Shown piece after piece: positions 8,887 to 17,999 of a stretch of 64,000 nt of DNA; the first letter of the stretch is position 1, and each line of letters begins with the position of its first letter. The notes below the pieces were generated by a model. The model was given only the letters and a program-made list of their open reading frames with translations. It searched no databases and had not been told where the DNA came from. Position numbers and translations under genes: made by a program. This stretch comes from Rhizobium cauense (GTDB lineage Bacteria; Pseudomonadota; Alphaproteobacteria; Rhizobiales; Rhizobiaceae), in assembly GCF_019511525.1 (NCBI RefSeq), contig NZ_JAEUAT010000006.1, positions 62,001-126,000 on the forward strand. Direction: 5' to 3'.

Positions 8887-11800
8887 TTATCTGATGACGG
8901 AGATACCGAAATTGCGATGTGAAGCGGGAATGGATCTGATATTTCCAGCGGCGCTTGTAACCTTGAGTTCGATCCCATAGTCGGCCAAAATCTTGGCGAA
9001 CTTTTTCTGGTTAGCCGGCTTTTTATAGTCGCCGGGCTTCCAGTTGCCGGTAAGGTCGGTCAGGGCGCTGGCAGCAGCCTCATATCGGTGGATCGCATCC
9101 CTCGTTTTTGCATCAAGCGGATAGCCGGTGGCTCGCGCCGACTCTTCTATGGATCGGAAGGCCTTACTGTCTGCGGTCATGTTCTTGGCAAGATTCGTTG
9201 TAAGTGGGGCCAGAGCCTCAGCCGGAAGGTTGGTGCTCCGATGCGACTTGTCGTCAATGATCCAGATCGTGCCATCCTGCTTGAAGCCGACAAGGTCCGT
9301 GCCTGCCTGCTTCGGATTGAGCGTCCGTTGCCCGGTCACTGGGTTTATGTCGACTGGATCCTTCAGAAAGCGCAGCTCGGATGGTAGAGAGGTTTTGCTC
9401 GGCGACCTGGCCGACCGGCGTTGACCGAGTTCAAAGCTGGCAGTCATTTCGGCGAGTGCGGGTCGAAGCTGGGTAATGACGGCGCCCTGCTTTCCACGCA
9501 AGTAGGTGACAAAGCCAGACCGGCTCGGAGGATCTTCCTTAAGATTGCGGTTATAGTTATCCCAATGGTCCTGGAGTGAAAGACTCTCCAACTGCTGGCC
9601 GCGCTTTGTAACGCCTGCATCCAGACGCAGCCGGTCAATATCAGCCCAGGGTCCAAGGATATGCTTGTCTTTTGCGACCATCTCGCGCAGCACCGGATCC
9701 TCGATATGGGCCAGCGTATCCTCTCGTATCCGTTGGCGTAGCGTGCCTCCTCCTTCCATCGCCTTATAACGTGCTTTGCCCATCTCGGGGATCGCGCGCC
9801 GCAGTGCGTTGATCTCGCCATTGGTCATGCCTGCCCTTGCAAGCTCGGTTGCGAGACCCACCACTGCCTTTCCCTTTGGATGTAACGGCGGGCCACCCTC
9901 GAGCGCGCGGGCCTGGCCAGACTGCGTTTCCATTGCCATCAGATGGTTCAAACCCTTCGGATCGAGCTTCTTGGCCTTTAGATAAGCATCGTGGGCTGCT
10001 CTGTCAGTTTTTGCCAGTTCTTTTAACGCTTTGGCCTCATACCTCGCCCTCGGCCTGGTTTGCTCCCCAAGCGCGATGTCACGTTCCGTGGGTGCCCTGG
10101 CATTCTTCGATGCCTTGCTAGGAAATGCCTCGTCGAGTTTTGAGGCCAGATGATCGACAGAATCGATTATCTCACGTGTTGCGGCATCCGGCTGGGGCGA
10201 TCGCTTCCCTCGCGGCCTGCCTTCGGCCGCGACATGTCCGATCGATTCTGCGGCAGCACCCATCTCAAAGCGCCTGCTGGCGTCCAGATACTGACGCTCC
10301 AGGTGAGCTATATCAGCCTCGATTCCGGAACGGGCCCGCGGATCCAGGCCTTCCTGTGAAAGACGCCCGATACGCTCCTCAATTATTCCAGGCAGCTTCT
10401 GGAGCTCGAGCGCTGCTTCAAATTGACCTTTCTTCAACGGTGAAACCACATCGATGGCCAAGCGCAATTGGACTTTCTCAATCGTCACACGCAGACGCCC
10501 GAGAAGACCGGTGTACTTGCGCATCGCATCAATGACGCCAACGTGCTTCTGGATATCGACGGCACGTGCGTTTGGCCCGATCTCAACCTTAACGCCCTTG
10601 ATATGACCATTGGGATGATAGTCCGGCACGACGCGAACCGTGTCGCTGGCAAGTGTTGGATTGACCTCAACTGGAACCCGGTTGCGCAGCCGTGACGGCA
10701 TGGCATCCGCCGGATTGACGGTACGCCCGGCGGTGCCTGGCTGAACGAGATCGCGTAAGGCCTGGGTGTGCGCGGACGCAGCTGAAGCTGGAGCGCCCTC
10801 CCGAATGATGAGCGCAACCTGCCCGTCCTTTACATGGACGATCGCATCCCCGCCCTTGCCCTTGTTCAGCGCTTTGAATTCGGCCTCGGGGACCCGGATG
10901 ACCGGCACATCGGCGAAACCCTTGCGCTCGGCGGGCGGAATGTTTTTCAGCATCTCGCGGCGGGCATCCTTGAGGAATTTGGACGTTTCGGCCGCACGCT
11001 GCGATTCTACCGCCTGCTTGGCTTCCATATGCGCGACAAATTCCGAATGAGGTCTGCCGGGATTCTGTTTTTGCCACGACTTGAATTCCGACAGACGTAC
11101 ACCCGCCGGAGTGGTTGATGGCGGGTGCACGGTCAACACATGGCCAAGGCCAAATTTCAGGGCCTTGCTGCCAGCACTCATCCCGAAGCTTTGCACGAGG
11201 TTCTCACCTGCGCCGCGAAGGGTGTTCTTGGTGATGTTGACCAGAGGGTTGCCGTTGCGCCAATTGTTCTCGTCAGCGAGATTGGCAGCAAGCGCCGTTG
11301 GCAGGGCTGACAGAAACTCGTGCGGCTGTTCCTTGATGATGCCCTCGATCAGGTTTGCGCCACCCTTGAGCAAGCGTATGGCGAGAGCTTCTTCGCCGGC
11401 TTTTGCGCCGAACGAGGCAGCGGCCTTTCCAATGGCCTTGCCGAGACTTGCCTTGACCGAGCTTGCCATAAGTTGCTTGAGCTCGGCCTTGGCAGCGGCC
11501 AGGAGATTGCCACCTTTGACCGTGCCGAGCGTCGCAATGGTTACGATAAGGTCGACAGCGCCAACCACCAGATCCGTGGCGATTTCGCCGGCACCATAGT
11601 CGGATCCCTTGATTGCCGCCTTTATCGCCATCGAGCCCAATGTACCAATGATCGAGCCGGCGATGGCGATGATGGCCGGCAACGCCGCACCACCCGTGAC
11701 AATGGTTGCGATTACGCCAGCGACGACAGCGATGGCGCCGACAACATAGGAAAAGATTTGCGACGCCATATCGGCGATGGAATCAACAGCCGCGCGTTGC

Positions 11801-14800
11801 GCTTCGATCGCTTCCTTGAGGTTTTCCATGCGCAGATCGAAATCGAGGCTCAGCTGTTCGCGCCGTTCCTGCGAAAGGTTTGGATCCTTCATCTCGGCCT
11901 GGAGCGCGTCGAGCCGCGCCAGCTGCGCCTTTGTCCACGCCGATTCCTCCTTCGAGGCCCATGCCCCGACCGGACCGACCGCTTCCTCGTCCGCTTTGAT
12001 CCGCCTGCGCTGCTCATCGATCTGCTCGGCCACCGTTTCGGGCATGCCGTATTTGTACTGATCCATCAGGTCGCGCTGTTCGCGCCCGCTGGTGTCGCCC
12101 TCTATCGCCTCACCGAGCGTCTCGCCGTCATGATCCTTCTTCCATTGTTCGTTGGCTTCCGCGATCTCCTTTTGGGTCATTCCCGCCATGGTCGTGCGCA
12201 GTTCCTCGACATCTGTGCCGAGACCCTCGATCGAATAGCGAAGACGGTCGTAGTTGAATTGCTTGCGAAGCTGCTCTGGCGGATCCGTTGAGCGCATCAG
12301 CTGGCGATTGGCGCGCGCCTGGTCGAGGTCGGCGCCGGACATGTTGTTCTCGATCAGATTGTCGAGCGACGTGCCGTATTTGTGCTGCATCAGATCATCC
12401 AGCACAGCGGACTTGGCCTGCGCGGCGACCAGGGCCTTTTCAGACATCGTCGCGTTCATCTTGCGCTCGAGTTCGAGCCGCTTGTTTTGCTCTTCCTCCC
12501 AGGTTGCGGGCTTCGTCGCACCAGACTTGTCTTTGCGTGCAGCCTCGCGCCTCTCCATCGAGAACAGGGCCACTTCGCGCTTTACGCCCGCTCGCCGCTC
12601 CGGTCCTTCGTCGAGCTGAACCTCAAAGAGGGAACGGTCATATTGCGAGCGCAATACACGATTGATGACGTCGTCGTCGGCATAGACGCCCTGTCGCTCG
12701 ACCTGGAGCTTGGCAGCGTCGGCCGCTGTCATATTGTTGTCGGCGAGCGCGTTGTTCAGATCGCGCTCGGCTCGTGTTGCACCAAATCGCAGTCCACCGC
12801 GCAGTGCACCCTCGTCGCTGCGATATTGTGGAACGTTCTTGAATTTCTGATTGAAGGTCGCCTCGATGTCGGCGTTGCGGGCCTGAACCTCAGCCTCATA
12901 TTCGGAAGAGGTCCATTGTTCGGCTTGCGCCTGCGCCTTCACCTCATCTCGCACCTGGTCATAGACGGCGTGGATGCCCTCCTGATCCGGAATGCCGCTC
13001 CAGGTCTGGCGCATGGCGGCATCGAGGCCATAGACGTCAGCCTCCTTCTTGTCGCCTCGTGCGAGCGCGCGCGCTTGCGAAAGCTCGCTTCCCGAAAGGT
13101 CGCCGGCAAGTGCGGCGTCGAGGGTCTCGCCATGGACCTCGAGGTATTTGGCCTCGACTGCTGCACGCCGCTCCGCTGGCATGGCGCGCAACGTGTCCAT
13201 GACCAGCTTCTCGTCGGTGCCGGCGCCCTGGATGGCGTAGTAAATGGATGATACGTCGGCCAGTACCGGATCGCCCTTCATCAGGTCCTTGGCGTGCTTC
13301 CAGTCCTCGCCCGACATCTCGTCATCAAGATCGCCGTAGAGCGTGTGGCCTGGATGCATCTGCTGGTAGCGCGTCTTGACGAGCTCCATCTGGAGTTCAT
13401 CGAGACCAGTCAGTGCCTTGAATATCTCGTCCTCGTCCGTTCCAAGCTTGGCCACCCCATACTTCCAGACACGGTTTGCGATATTGTCGGGGTTGAAACC
13501 TGGCGACTTCGTCCGGATGATATGCGAGAGTTTGTCAGCATCGTCCTTGGACAGCGAGCGGTCCTGTGCCATTGGGAGGAGCAGGTCGAGAACGGCCTTC
13601 TGCACCTCCTCCTTGCGGGTCGCAGCCACGCGGCGGCGCATGGACATTGCAAGCTGCTCAGCTGGTCCGCGGCCGGCTGTTTCGTAGATGAACCGGCGGC
13701 GGACGGAATCGGTATTTTCGAGATAGTCGTTGACGCCCTTGCGTCCGCCTTCCTTTGCAAGCTCGCCACGCTGCTTTTCATCCTTGACGCCCTTGTTCTC
13801 CTTGAGCGCTCCTTCTTCACCTGCGATCTGAGCCTGGACCAGTTCATTGATGGTGCCAAGGTCGCGCTGCATTTCGAGCCGTGCCAGCTTGGTCTCGGCA
13901 CTCGCCCACGTCGTGGCGGTCGAATGGACATCCAGTGCCCAACGGTCGAGCTGGCCGGCGGTTTCAAGCCACCAGCTTTCGGTGACGAGGTTCTGTGACG
14001 AGGCCCACGCCTTCAGTTCCGTGTAGGCGTCACCCCCGGCGCTTTCGACGCCAGAGATATATCCTTCGGTTTTCAGCTTGGCCTCGTTCTTCAGGCTGTC
14101 TACCGTCTTGCGCATGAGGCCTGCTTGCTCACGGGACCAGCGGTGGCTCGCGGCAATAGCCTCACGAGTTTGCTTTTCCTTGGAAAAGTTGGAAATGGCT
14201 CCCTGTGCCGGCGCGCCCTGCGGCCGCAATGCAAGCTCGTCGGCCATGGCGGCGCGGCGATAGGCGGCTGCATATTTTTCCGCGGCGTCGTCGAGAGCGG
14301 TGTTGCGGTCTTTCAGCGCAAGTCGGTACCGGGCAATTGCCTCGCCCACCTTGTCCTGAATGCGCTTGATGGAATCCTTGACCTGATCCTGCGCAGTCGG
14401 CTTGGGTGGCTTTGCCATCCTTTCCGCCTTGGCCTTTGCGTCCTTGGATGCGGTATCGGCTGCTGCTTTGGCCTTGGCCTGTTTGATGGCGGCCGCGGTT
14501 GCCGCATCTGACCCAGCCTTGCTCGCGGCATCACCGAGGGTCTTGTCAGCATCCTTGCGCGCCTTTTCGACTTCCTCGCGGCGGGTCTTGACTGCATCGT
14601 CCAATGTCTGACCGGCCACTCCCAATTCTGCCGCAAGCGGCTGCACCGCCTGTGTGAGCGCAGCCGACAACACAGGCATCTCTTCCTTCCGGCCGAGCTC
14701 CGGGAGTTGGCTCTCGACAATGCCGCCAGGATACTTCTCAATTTCCTTCTTGATGAGTGACAGCATCTCCTTTGCCTGCCCGTCCAGATCTTCCATGAGA

Positions 14801-15873
14801 ACCGCGAGCGCGGCGGTAAAGATCTTCTGCTGGGCAGAGGTTATTGACGCCGGCGGCAAAGGTTCGGAGTGGATAACAACGGGGGTCGGCGCAACCGGCA
14901 TGACGGGAACACCGGCAGAGGCAGGTTCGGCAGGCTTCAATATCCCGTCCCGGATCTCGCGCACCCGCTTGATCTGGTCGCGAATGTTCTTCGCTTCCTT
15001 CTTCGCCTCATCCGATCCGACGGCATCGAATTTCTTGGCAGCCTCCTCGGTCAGGCCCGCATTTTGCAGCGCTGGTTCGCCAAGCAGGATCAGCCGCATT
15101 TCGGCTTGCGTCAGAGGCTTTGCCGCTACATCAGGCATGTGATGGCCGGGGCTTTCCTTGACCTCCGGCATGGTCTGATCGGGCAATGCCTGATTGGCAG
15201 CTTTTTCGATCGTCTCTGTCGCTTTGGGGATCGGGTCCGGGGCCTTGGGCTGTGGTAAGACATTGACCGGGACGGGCGGCTTGCCGGCCTTACGCTGCAG
15301 GGCTGCAGGGCTTGGGCTGTACTGGCCAGAACTTGGAGGCGGGAATTGCGGGACGTTGCGCTGAACGGCGCTGTCGCCTGGTGGCATGTCTTTGGCAATC
15401 TGGCTTGCGCGCGCCTTGGCTCCTTCCGGTGTAGGCGCACCTCCACCCATGGCCGGTTCGCTTGGCCACTCACCTGCGGCTACTGGGGGCCTTGCTGCGA
15501 CCGCAGCACCGACGGCTTGTGGCTTGGATGCTCCTGACTTTGCTTCGGCGGGAGCTTGCTCGGCGGTCGGTTCCACCCGGTCTTCGGCGGCCAAAGCACT
15601 TGTCGCGGCTTTCTGGTCGCCCACTTTGGGAGCAACGGCCCCGGATTTTTCCGTCGCACTTCCCTGCTCCGCAAGACGCAGTGCCTGAACAGTCGCATTT
15701 CCAGCAGTAGACTGCAGCCCGGCTGCGACCTGAGCAGTCATTCTCGCCTGGCGCACGAGTGGCGATTCCGGCCCGTATTTTGTCCAGAGAGCGCTATAGC
15801 GCTCCTCCGCCGGCAGGATCGCCTCTGCAGGCGGCTCTGCGACCACGCGCGGGGCTGACAACAACGGACGCAT
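8887..15873 (-). CDS. Giant eCIS-associated protein with annexin-like repeats and PD-(D/E)XK-like C-terminus
   Basis: 2328 residues, the largest gene here. The N-terminus has the LQSTAGNATVQAL motif seen at the start of many eCIS-associated (DUF4157-type) proteins, then about 300 residues of Pro/Ala-rich and Lys/Ala helical sequence. From about residue 810 come annexin-like repeats: GTDEDEI (about 810), GAGTDEKLV (about 880) and GLGTDVEEL (about 1214), each with the L-x-SG tail, plus one or two interrupted repeats between. Hydrophobic glycine-rich segments occupy about 1370-1440. Near residue 2190-2210 TDLVGF and WIIDDKS give the D...DxK pattern of restriction-like nucleases. It follows the AAA+ gene by two bases. 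Likely cargo or surface protein of the particle; function is inferred. Confidence 0.75.
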   Translation of the reverse strand: MRPLLSAPRVVAEPPAEAILPAEERYSALWTKYGPESPLVRQARMTAQVAAGLQSTAGNATVQALRLAEQGSATEKSGAVAPKVGDQKAATSALAAEDRVEPTAEQAPAEAKSGASKPQAVGAAVAARPPVAAGEWPSEPAMGGGAPTPEGAKARASQIAKDMPPGDSAVQRNVPQFPPPSSGQYSPSPAALQRKAGKPPVPVNVLPQPKAPDPIPKATETIEKAANQALPDQTMPEVKESPGHHMPDVAAKPLTQAEMRLILLGEPALQNAGLTEEAAKKFDAVGSDEAKKEAKNIRDQIKRVREIRDGILKPAEPASAGVPVMPVAPTPVVIHSEPLPPASITSAQQKIFTAALAVLMEDLDGQAKEMLSLIKKEIEKYPGGIVESQLPELGRKEEMPVLSAALTQAVQPLAAELGVAGQTLDDAVKTRREEVEKARKDADKTLGDAASKAGSDAATAAAIKQAKAKAAADTASKDAKAKAERMAKPPKPTAQDQVKDSIKRIQDKVGEAIARYRLALKDRNTALDDAAEKYAAAYRRAAMADELALRPQGAPAQGAISNFSKEKQTREAIAASHRWSREQAGLMRKTVDSLKNEAKLKTEGYISGVESAGGDAYTELKAWASSQNLVTESWWLETAGQLDRWALDVHSTATTWASAETKLARLEMQRDLGTINELVQAQIAGEEGALKENKGVKDEKQRGELAKEGGRKGVNDYLENTDSVRRRFIYETAGRGPAEQLAMSMRRRVAATRKEEVQKAVLDLLLPMAQDRSLSKDDADKLSHIIRTKSPGFNPDNIANRVWKYGVAKLGTDEDEIFKALTGLDELQMELVKTRYQQMHPGHTLYGDLDDEMSGEDWKHAKDLMKGDPVLADVSSIYYAIQGAGTDEKLVMDTLRAMPAERRAAVEAKYLEVHGETLDAALAGDLSGSELSQARALARGDKKEADVYGLDAAMRQTWSGIPDQEGIHAVYDQVRDEVKAQAQAEQWTSSEYEAEVQARNADIEATFNQKFKNVPQYRSDEGALRGGLRFGATRAERDLNNALADNNMTAADAAKLQVERQGVYADDDVINRVLRSQYDRSLFEVQLDEGPERRAGVKREVALFSMERREAARKDKSGATKPATWEEEQNKRLELERKMNATMSEKALVAAQAKSAVLDDLMQHKYGTSLDNLIENNMSGADLDQARANRQLMRSTDPPEQLRKQFNYDRLRYSIEGLGTDVEELRTTMAGMTQKEIAEANEQWKKDHDGETLGEAIEGDTSGREQRDLMDQYKYGMPETVAEQIDEQRRRIKADEEAVGPVGAWASKEESAWTKAQLARLDALQAEMKDPNLSQERREQLSLDFDLRMENLKEAIEAQRAAVDSIADMASQIFSYVVGAIAVVAGVIATIVTGGAALPAIIAIAGSIIGTLGSMAIKAAIKGSDYGAGEIATDLVVGAVDLIVTIATLGTVKGGNLLAAAKAELKQLMASSVKASLGKAIGKAAASFGAKAGEEALAIRLLKGGANLIEGIIKEQPHEFLSALPTALAANLADENNWRNGNPLVNITKNTLRGAGENLVQSFGMSAGSKALKFGLGHVLTVHPPSTTPAGVRLSEFKSWQKQNPGRPHSEFVAHMEAKQAVESQRAAETSKFLKDARREMLKNIPPAERKGFADVPVIRVPEAEFKALNKGKGGDAIVHVKDGQVALIIREGAPASAASAHTQALRDLVQPGTAGRTVNPADAMPSRLRNRVPVEVNPTLASDTVRVVPDYHPNGHIKGVKVEIGPNARAVDIQKHVGVIDAMRKYTGLLGRLRVTIEKVQLRLAIDVVSPLKKGQFEAALELQKLPGIIEERIGRLSQEGLDPRARSGIEADIAHLERQYLDASRRFEMGAAAESIGHVAAEGRPRGKRSPQPDAATREIIDSVDHLASKLDEAFPSKASKNARAPTERDIALGEQTRPRARYEAKALKELAKTDRAAHDAYLKAKKLDPKGLNHLMAMETQSGQARALEGGPPLHPKGKAVVGLATELARAGMTNGEINALRRAIPEMGKARYKAMEGGGTLRQRIREDTLAHIEDPVLREMVAKDKHILGPWADIDRLRLDAGVTKRGQQLESLSLQDHWDNYNRNLKEDPPSRSGFVTYLRGKQGAVITQLRPALAEMTASFELGQRRSARSPSKTSLPSELRFLKDPVDINPVTGQRTLNPKQAGTDLVGFKQDGTIWIIDDKSHRSTNLPAEALAPLTTNLAKNMTADSKAFRSIEESARATGYPLDAKTRDAIHRYEAAASALTDLTGNWKPGDYKKPANQKKFAKILADYGIELKVTSAAGNIRSIPASHRNFGISVIR

Positions 15874-15875
15874 GG

Positions 15876-17999
15876 TCAGGCATCCGGGACGGCAAGCAGG
15901 CTGTAGCTGTCGCCGAAATCGGACTCGATCGGAGGCCGCCCGATCTTTTCCAATTCGATGGCTATCGCCTGCAGGACATGGCGTTGGCCGATTGCCTCGT
16001 TACGGGCTGCTGCAAGATACGCGCTGGCGAGCGCAGCGTTGCGAATATTCCCCCCGGTCAGTTCGAAATTGCGCGCCAATGCCTGCAGATCAAGATCGGT
16101 GGCGATTGGCGCCTCTATCGGGAACGCCTTTACCCAAAGCTTTTCTCGCATCGCTGTATCGGGAAGCGGGAAATGAACGACATGGTTGAGGCGCCGCGAA
16201 AAGGCCTCGTCCATGTTTCCCGAAAGGTTGGTCGCAAGAACGATCACCCCTTCATAGGATTCAATACGCTGAAGCAGGTAGGCAACACTCAGGTTGGCAT
16301 AGCGGTCATGCGCGTCCTTGACTTCGCTGCGCTTGGAAAAGAGGACATCGCATTCATCGAAGAAAATGGCCGCGTTGGTTGCTTCCATGGCGGCGAACGT
16401 TCGCTCGAGGTTTTTCTCGGTCTCCCCGATGTACTTGTCGACCATGGTTGACAGGTCGATGCGGTAGAGGTCCAGTCCGATTGTCGATGCAATCACCGCA
16501 GCGGCCATGGACTTCCCGGTGCCGCTTGCGCCCGAAAACAGAACGATATTGTTGAAGCCGGTTCCAGTCTTGCCCGCAAAATTCCAGTCGTGCAGCACGC
16601 GCGGTGCATATTCAAGTTCGCAGCAAATCTGACGCAAGCGCGTCACCTGCTTTTCGGGCAATACAAGATCGTCCCACTGCCAATTGTGCCGGACCAACCG
16701 GGCAAGCGCCGGGACCTCGGCGCGCGTTGCCCGTCGTGCAATGCCGGCGAGCGTCCTGAACCTGAGTGGCTTCTCAGGATCAAGTGCGCTGACCGTTCGC
16801 TCAACGGCATCGGGTCCACAGCGCAATGAAAGCCCAAGGCGCAGTGGAAGTCCCGGCTCGCGATCATGGCCTTGTTTCGCCAGCGCCGCACGCCACCAGC
16901 CGCCCCGTATGTCAGCGGTAACAGCGGGCATGGCAATGTCGACAACAGGTAGGGAGCTTGCGAGCTCGGTTGCCGAAATCGTACCCGGCGATGCGGCGAC
17001 GAATACTGAAGCGCCAGCGCGAACTGCTGCAGAAACAGTACTGTCATGACGAAGGTCCAATGCGAGATCGCGCACCGTCATCAGTAGGGCGGAACCCTCA
17101 AGCATGGCTTCACGCGCCAGAAGCCGCCCGAGCTCTCTTTCAGGGATAGACGAGGCGCCAGGGCTGGACAGATCGGCGGCAATCAGTCCCATGTCCGCAG
17201 CGCTGCATGCTGCCATGGCAAGTTGGCGTTGGCCGCAATCGGCAGGTCCCTCGAGAAGCAAGGCCACTCCGTGATTGTGATGTTGAAGCGCTGCTACGGC
17301 CCGTTCGACAAGTGCGCCATCGCGCCATGGCACAAGGGTCTCATCTAGTCTGGCGATGAAGGCTGCGACGCGCTCATCCCCACCGCAACCCTGCCCAAGC
17401 AGTGCAAAGACAACACGCTCGTCGATGCACATTCCCCGTCCAACCAGAGGCCTGGATAACTCCGTTGCCGAAAAGTGGATCAGATCGCTGCGCAAGAGCT
17501 TGGAATGTGGAGAGAAGCTTTGCAGCAACGAAAGCCGGTGCGTCGGCCCTTCTGCCAACAGTGCGAGTGCCAAGCCAACGCTCGGCGCTTTGCGCGACAC
17601 GTCGTTGTGGGCGTAGGCGAACAGGACTTCATATCGCGGGTCTATCGCGGCCGCGGTTGCCATCAGCAGGCAAGCTCTTTCGAATTCGTTCAGACCGAAG
17701 CGGCTGGCAATCATCGGTATTGGCAAACCGACGCTGTCGGCAAGGCGCGCATCGATCACAGCACGTTTCGAGCCGATGCGGAGATCATAGTCGCCGGCCG
17801 GCTCACTCACCGTCTGCAGCCGGGAGGAGACCTCGGCATCTGAAATGTAGAGACCGCGCAACGGATCTTCATTGAACTGCCCGGTCGCACGTAGCCAGGC
17901 GACATGACGGGCAAGCATCAGGTCAAGCCAGGAGAGTTCGTCAGCCAGGTGTTCGGCTGCAGATCGGTAGGCAACAACGGGAGCTGGCGCTACGCTCAT
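15876..17999 (-). CDS. AAA+ ATPase of the eCIS (Afp15-like)
   Basis: 707 residues with a single functional-looking AAA+ module in the C-terminal third: Walker A GASGTGKS, Walker B IFFDECD, and the SRRLNHVVHFPLPD sensor/arginine region. The N-terminal two thirds are helical and hold a degenerate second nucleotide-binding region (LLLEGPADCGQ). Every well-studied eCIS locus has one such ATPase next to the tape measure gene, thought to help assembly or cargo loading, not contraction. It overlaps the upstream tape-measure gene as ATGA and precedes the giant gene by two bases, which fits a cargo-loading role. Confidence 0.9.
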   Translation of the reverse strand: MSVAPAPVVAYRSAAEHLADELSWLDLMLARHVAWLRATGQFNEDPLRGLYISDAEVSSRLQTVSEPAGDYDLRIGSKRAVIDARLADSVGLPIPMIASRFGLNEFERACLLMATAAAIDPRYEVLFAYAHNDVSRKAPSVGLALALLAEGPTHRLSLLQSFSPHSKLLRSDLIHFSATELSRPLVGRGMCIDERVVFALLGQGCGGDERVAAFIARLDETLVPWRDGALVERAVAALQHHNHGVALLLEGPADCGQRQLAMAACSAADMGLIAADLSSPGASSIPERELGRLLAREAMLEGSALLMTVRDLALDLRHDSTVSAAVRAGASVFVAASPGTISATELASSLPVVDIAMPAVTADIRGGWWRAALAKQGHDREPGLPLRLGLSLRCGPDAVERTVSALDPEKPLRFRTLAGIARRATRAEVPALARLVRHNWQWDDLVLPEKQVTRLRQICCELEYAPRVLHDWNFAGKTGTGFNNIVLFSGASGTGKSMAAAVIASTIGLDLYRIDLSTMVDKYIGETEKNLERTFAAMEATNAAIFFDECDVLFSKRSEVKDAHDRYANLSVAYLLQRIESYEGVIVLATNLSGNMDEAFSRRLNHVVHFPLPDTAMREKLWVKAFPIEAPIATDLDLQALARNFELTGGNIRNAALASAYLAAARNEAIGQRHVLQAIAIELEKIGRPPIESDFGDSYSLLAVPDA

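Noticed and set aside
11320..12291. Rightward open frame of 323 codons in the giant gene
   Set aside because: Antisense shadow of the annexin-like region; no recognisable protein.
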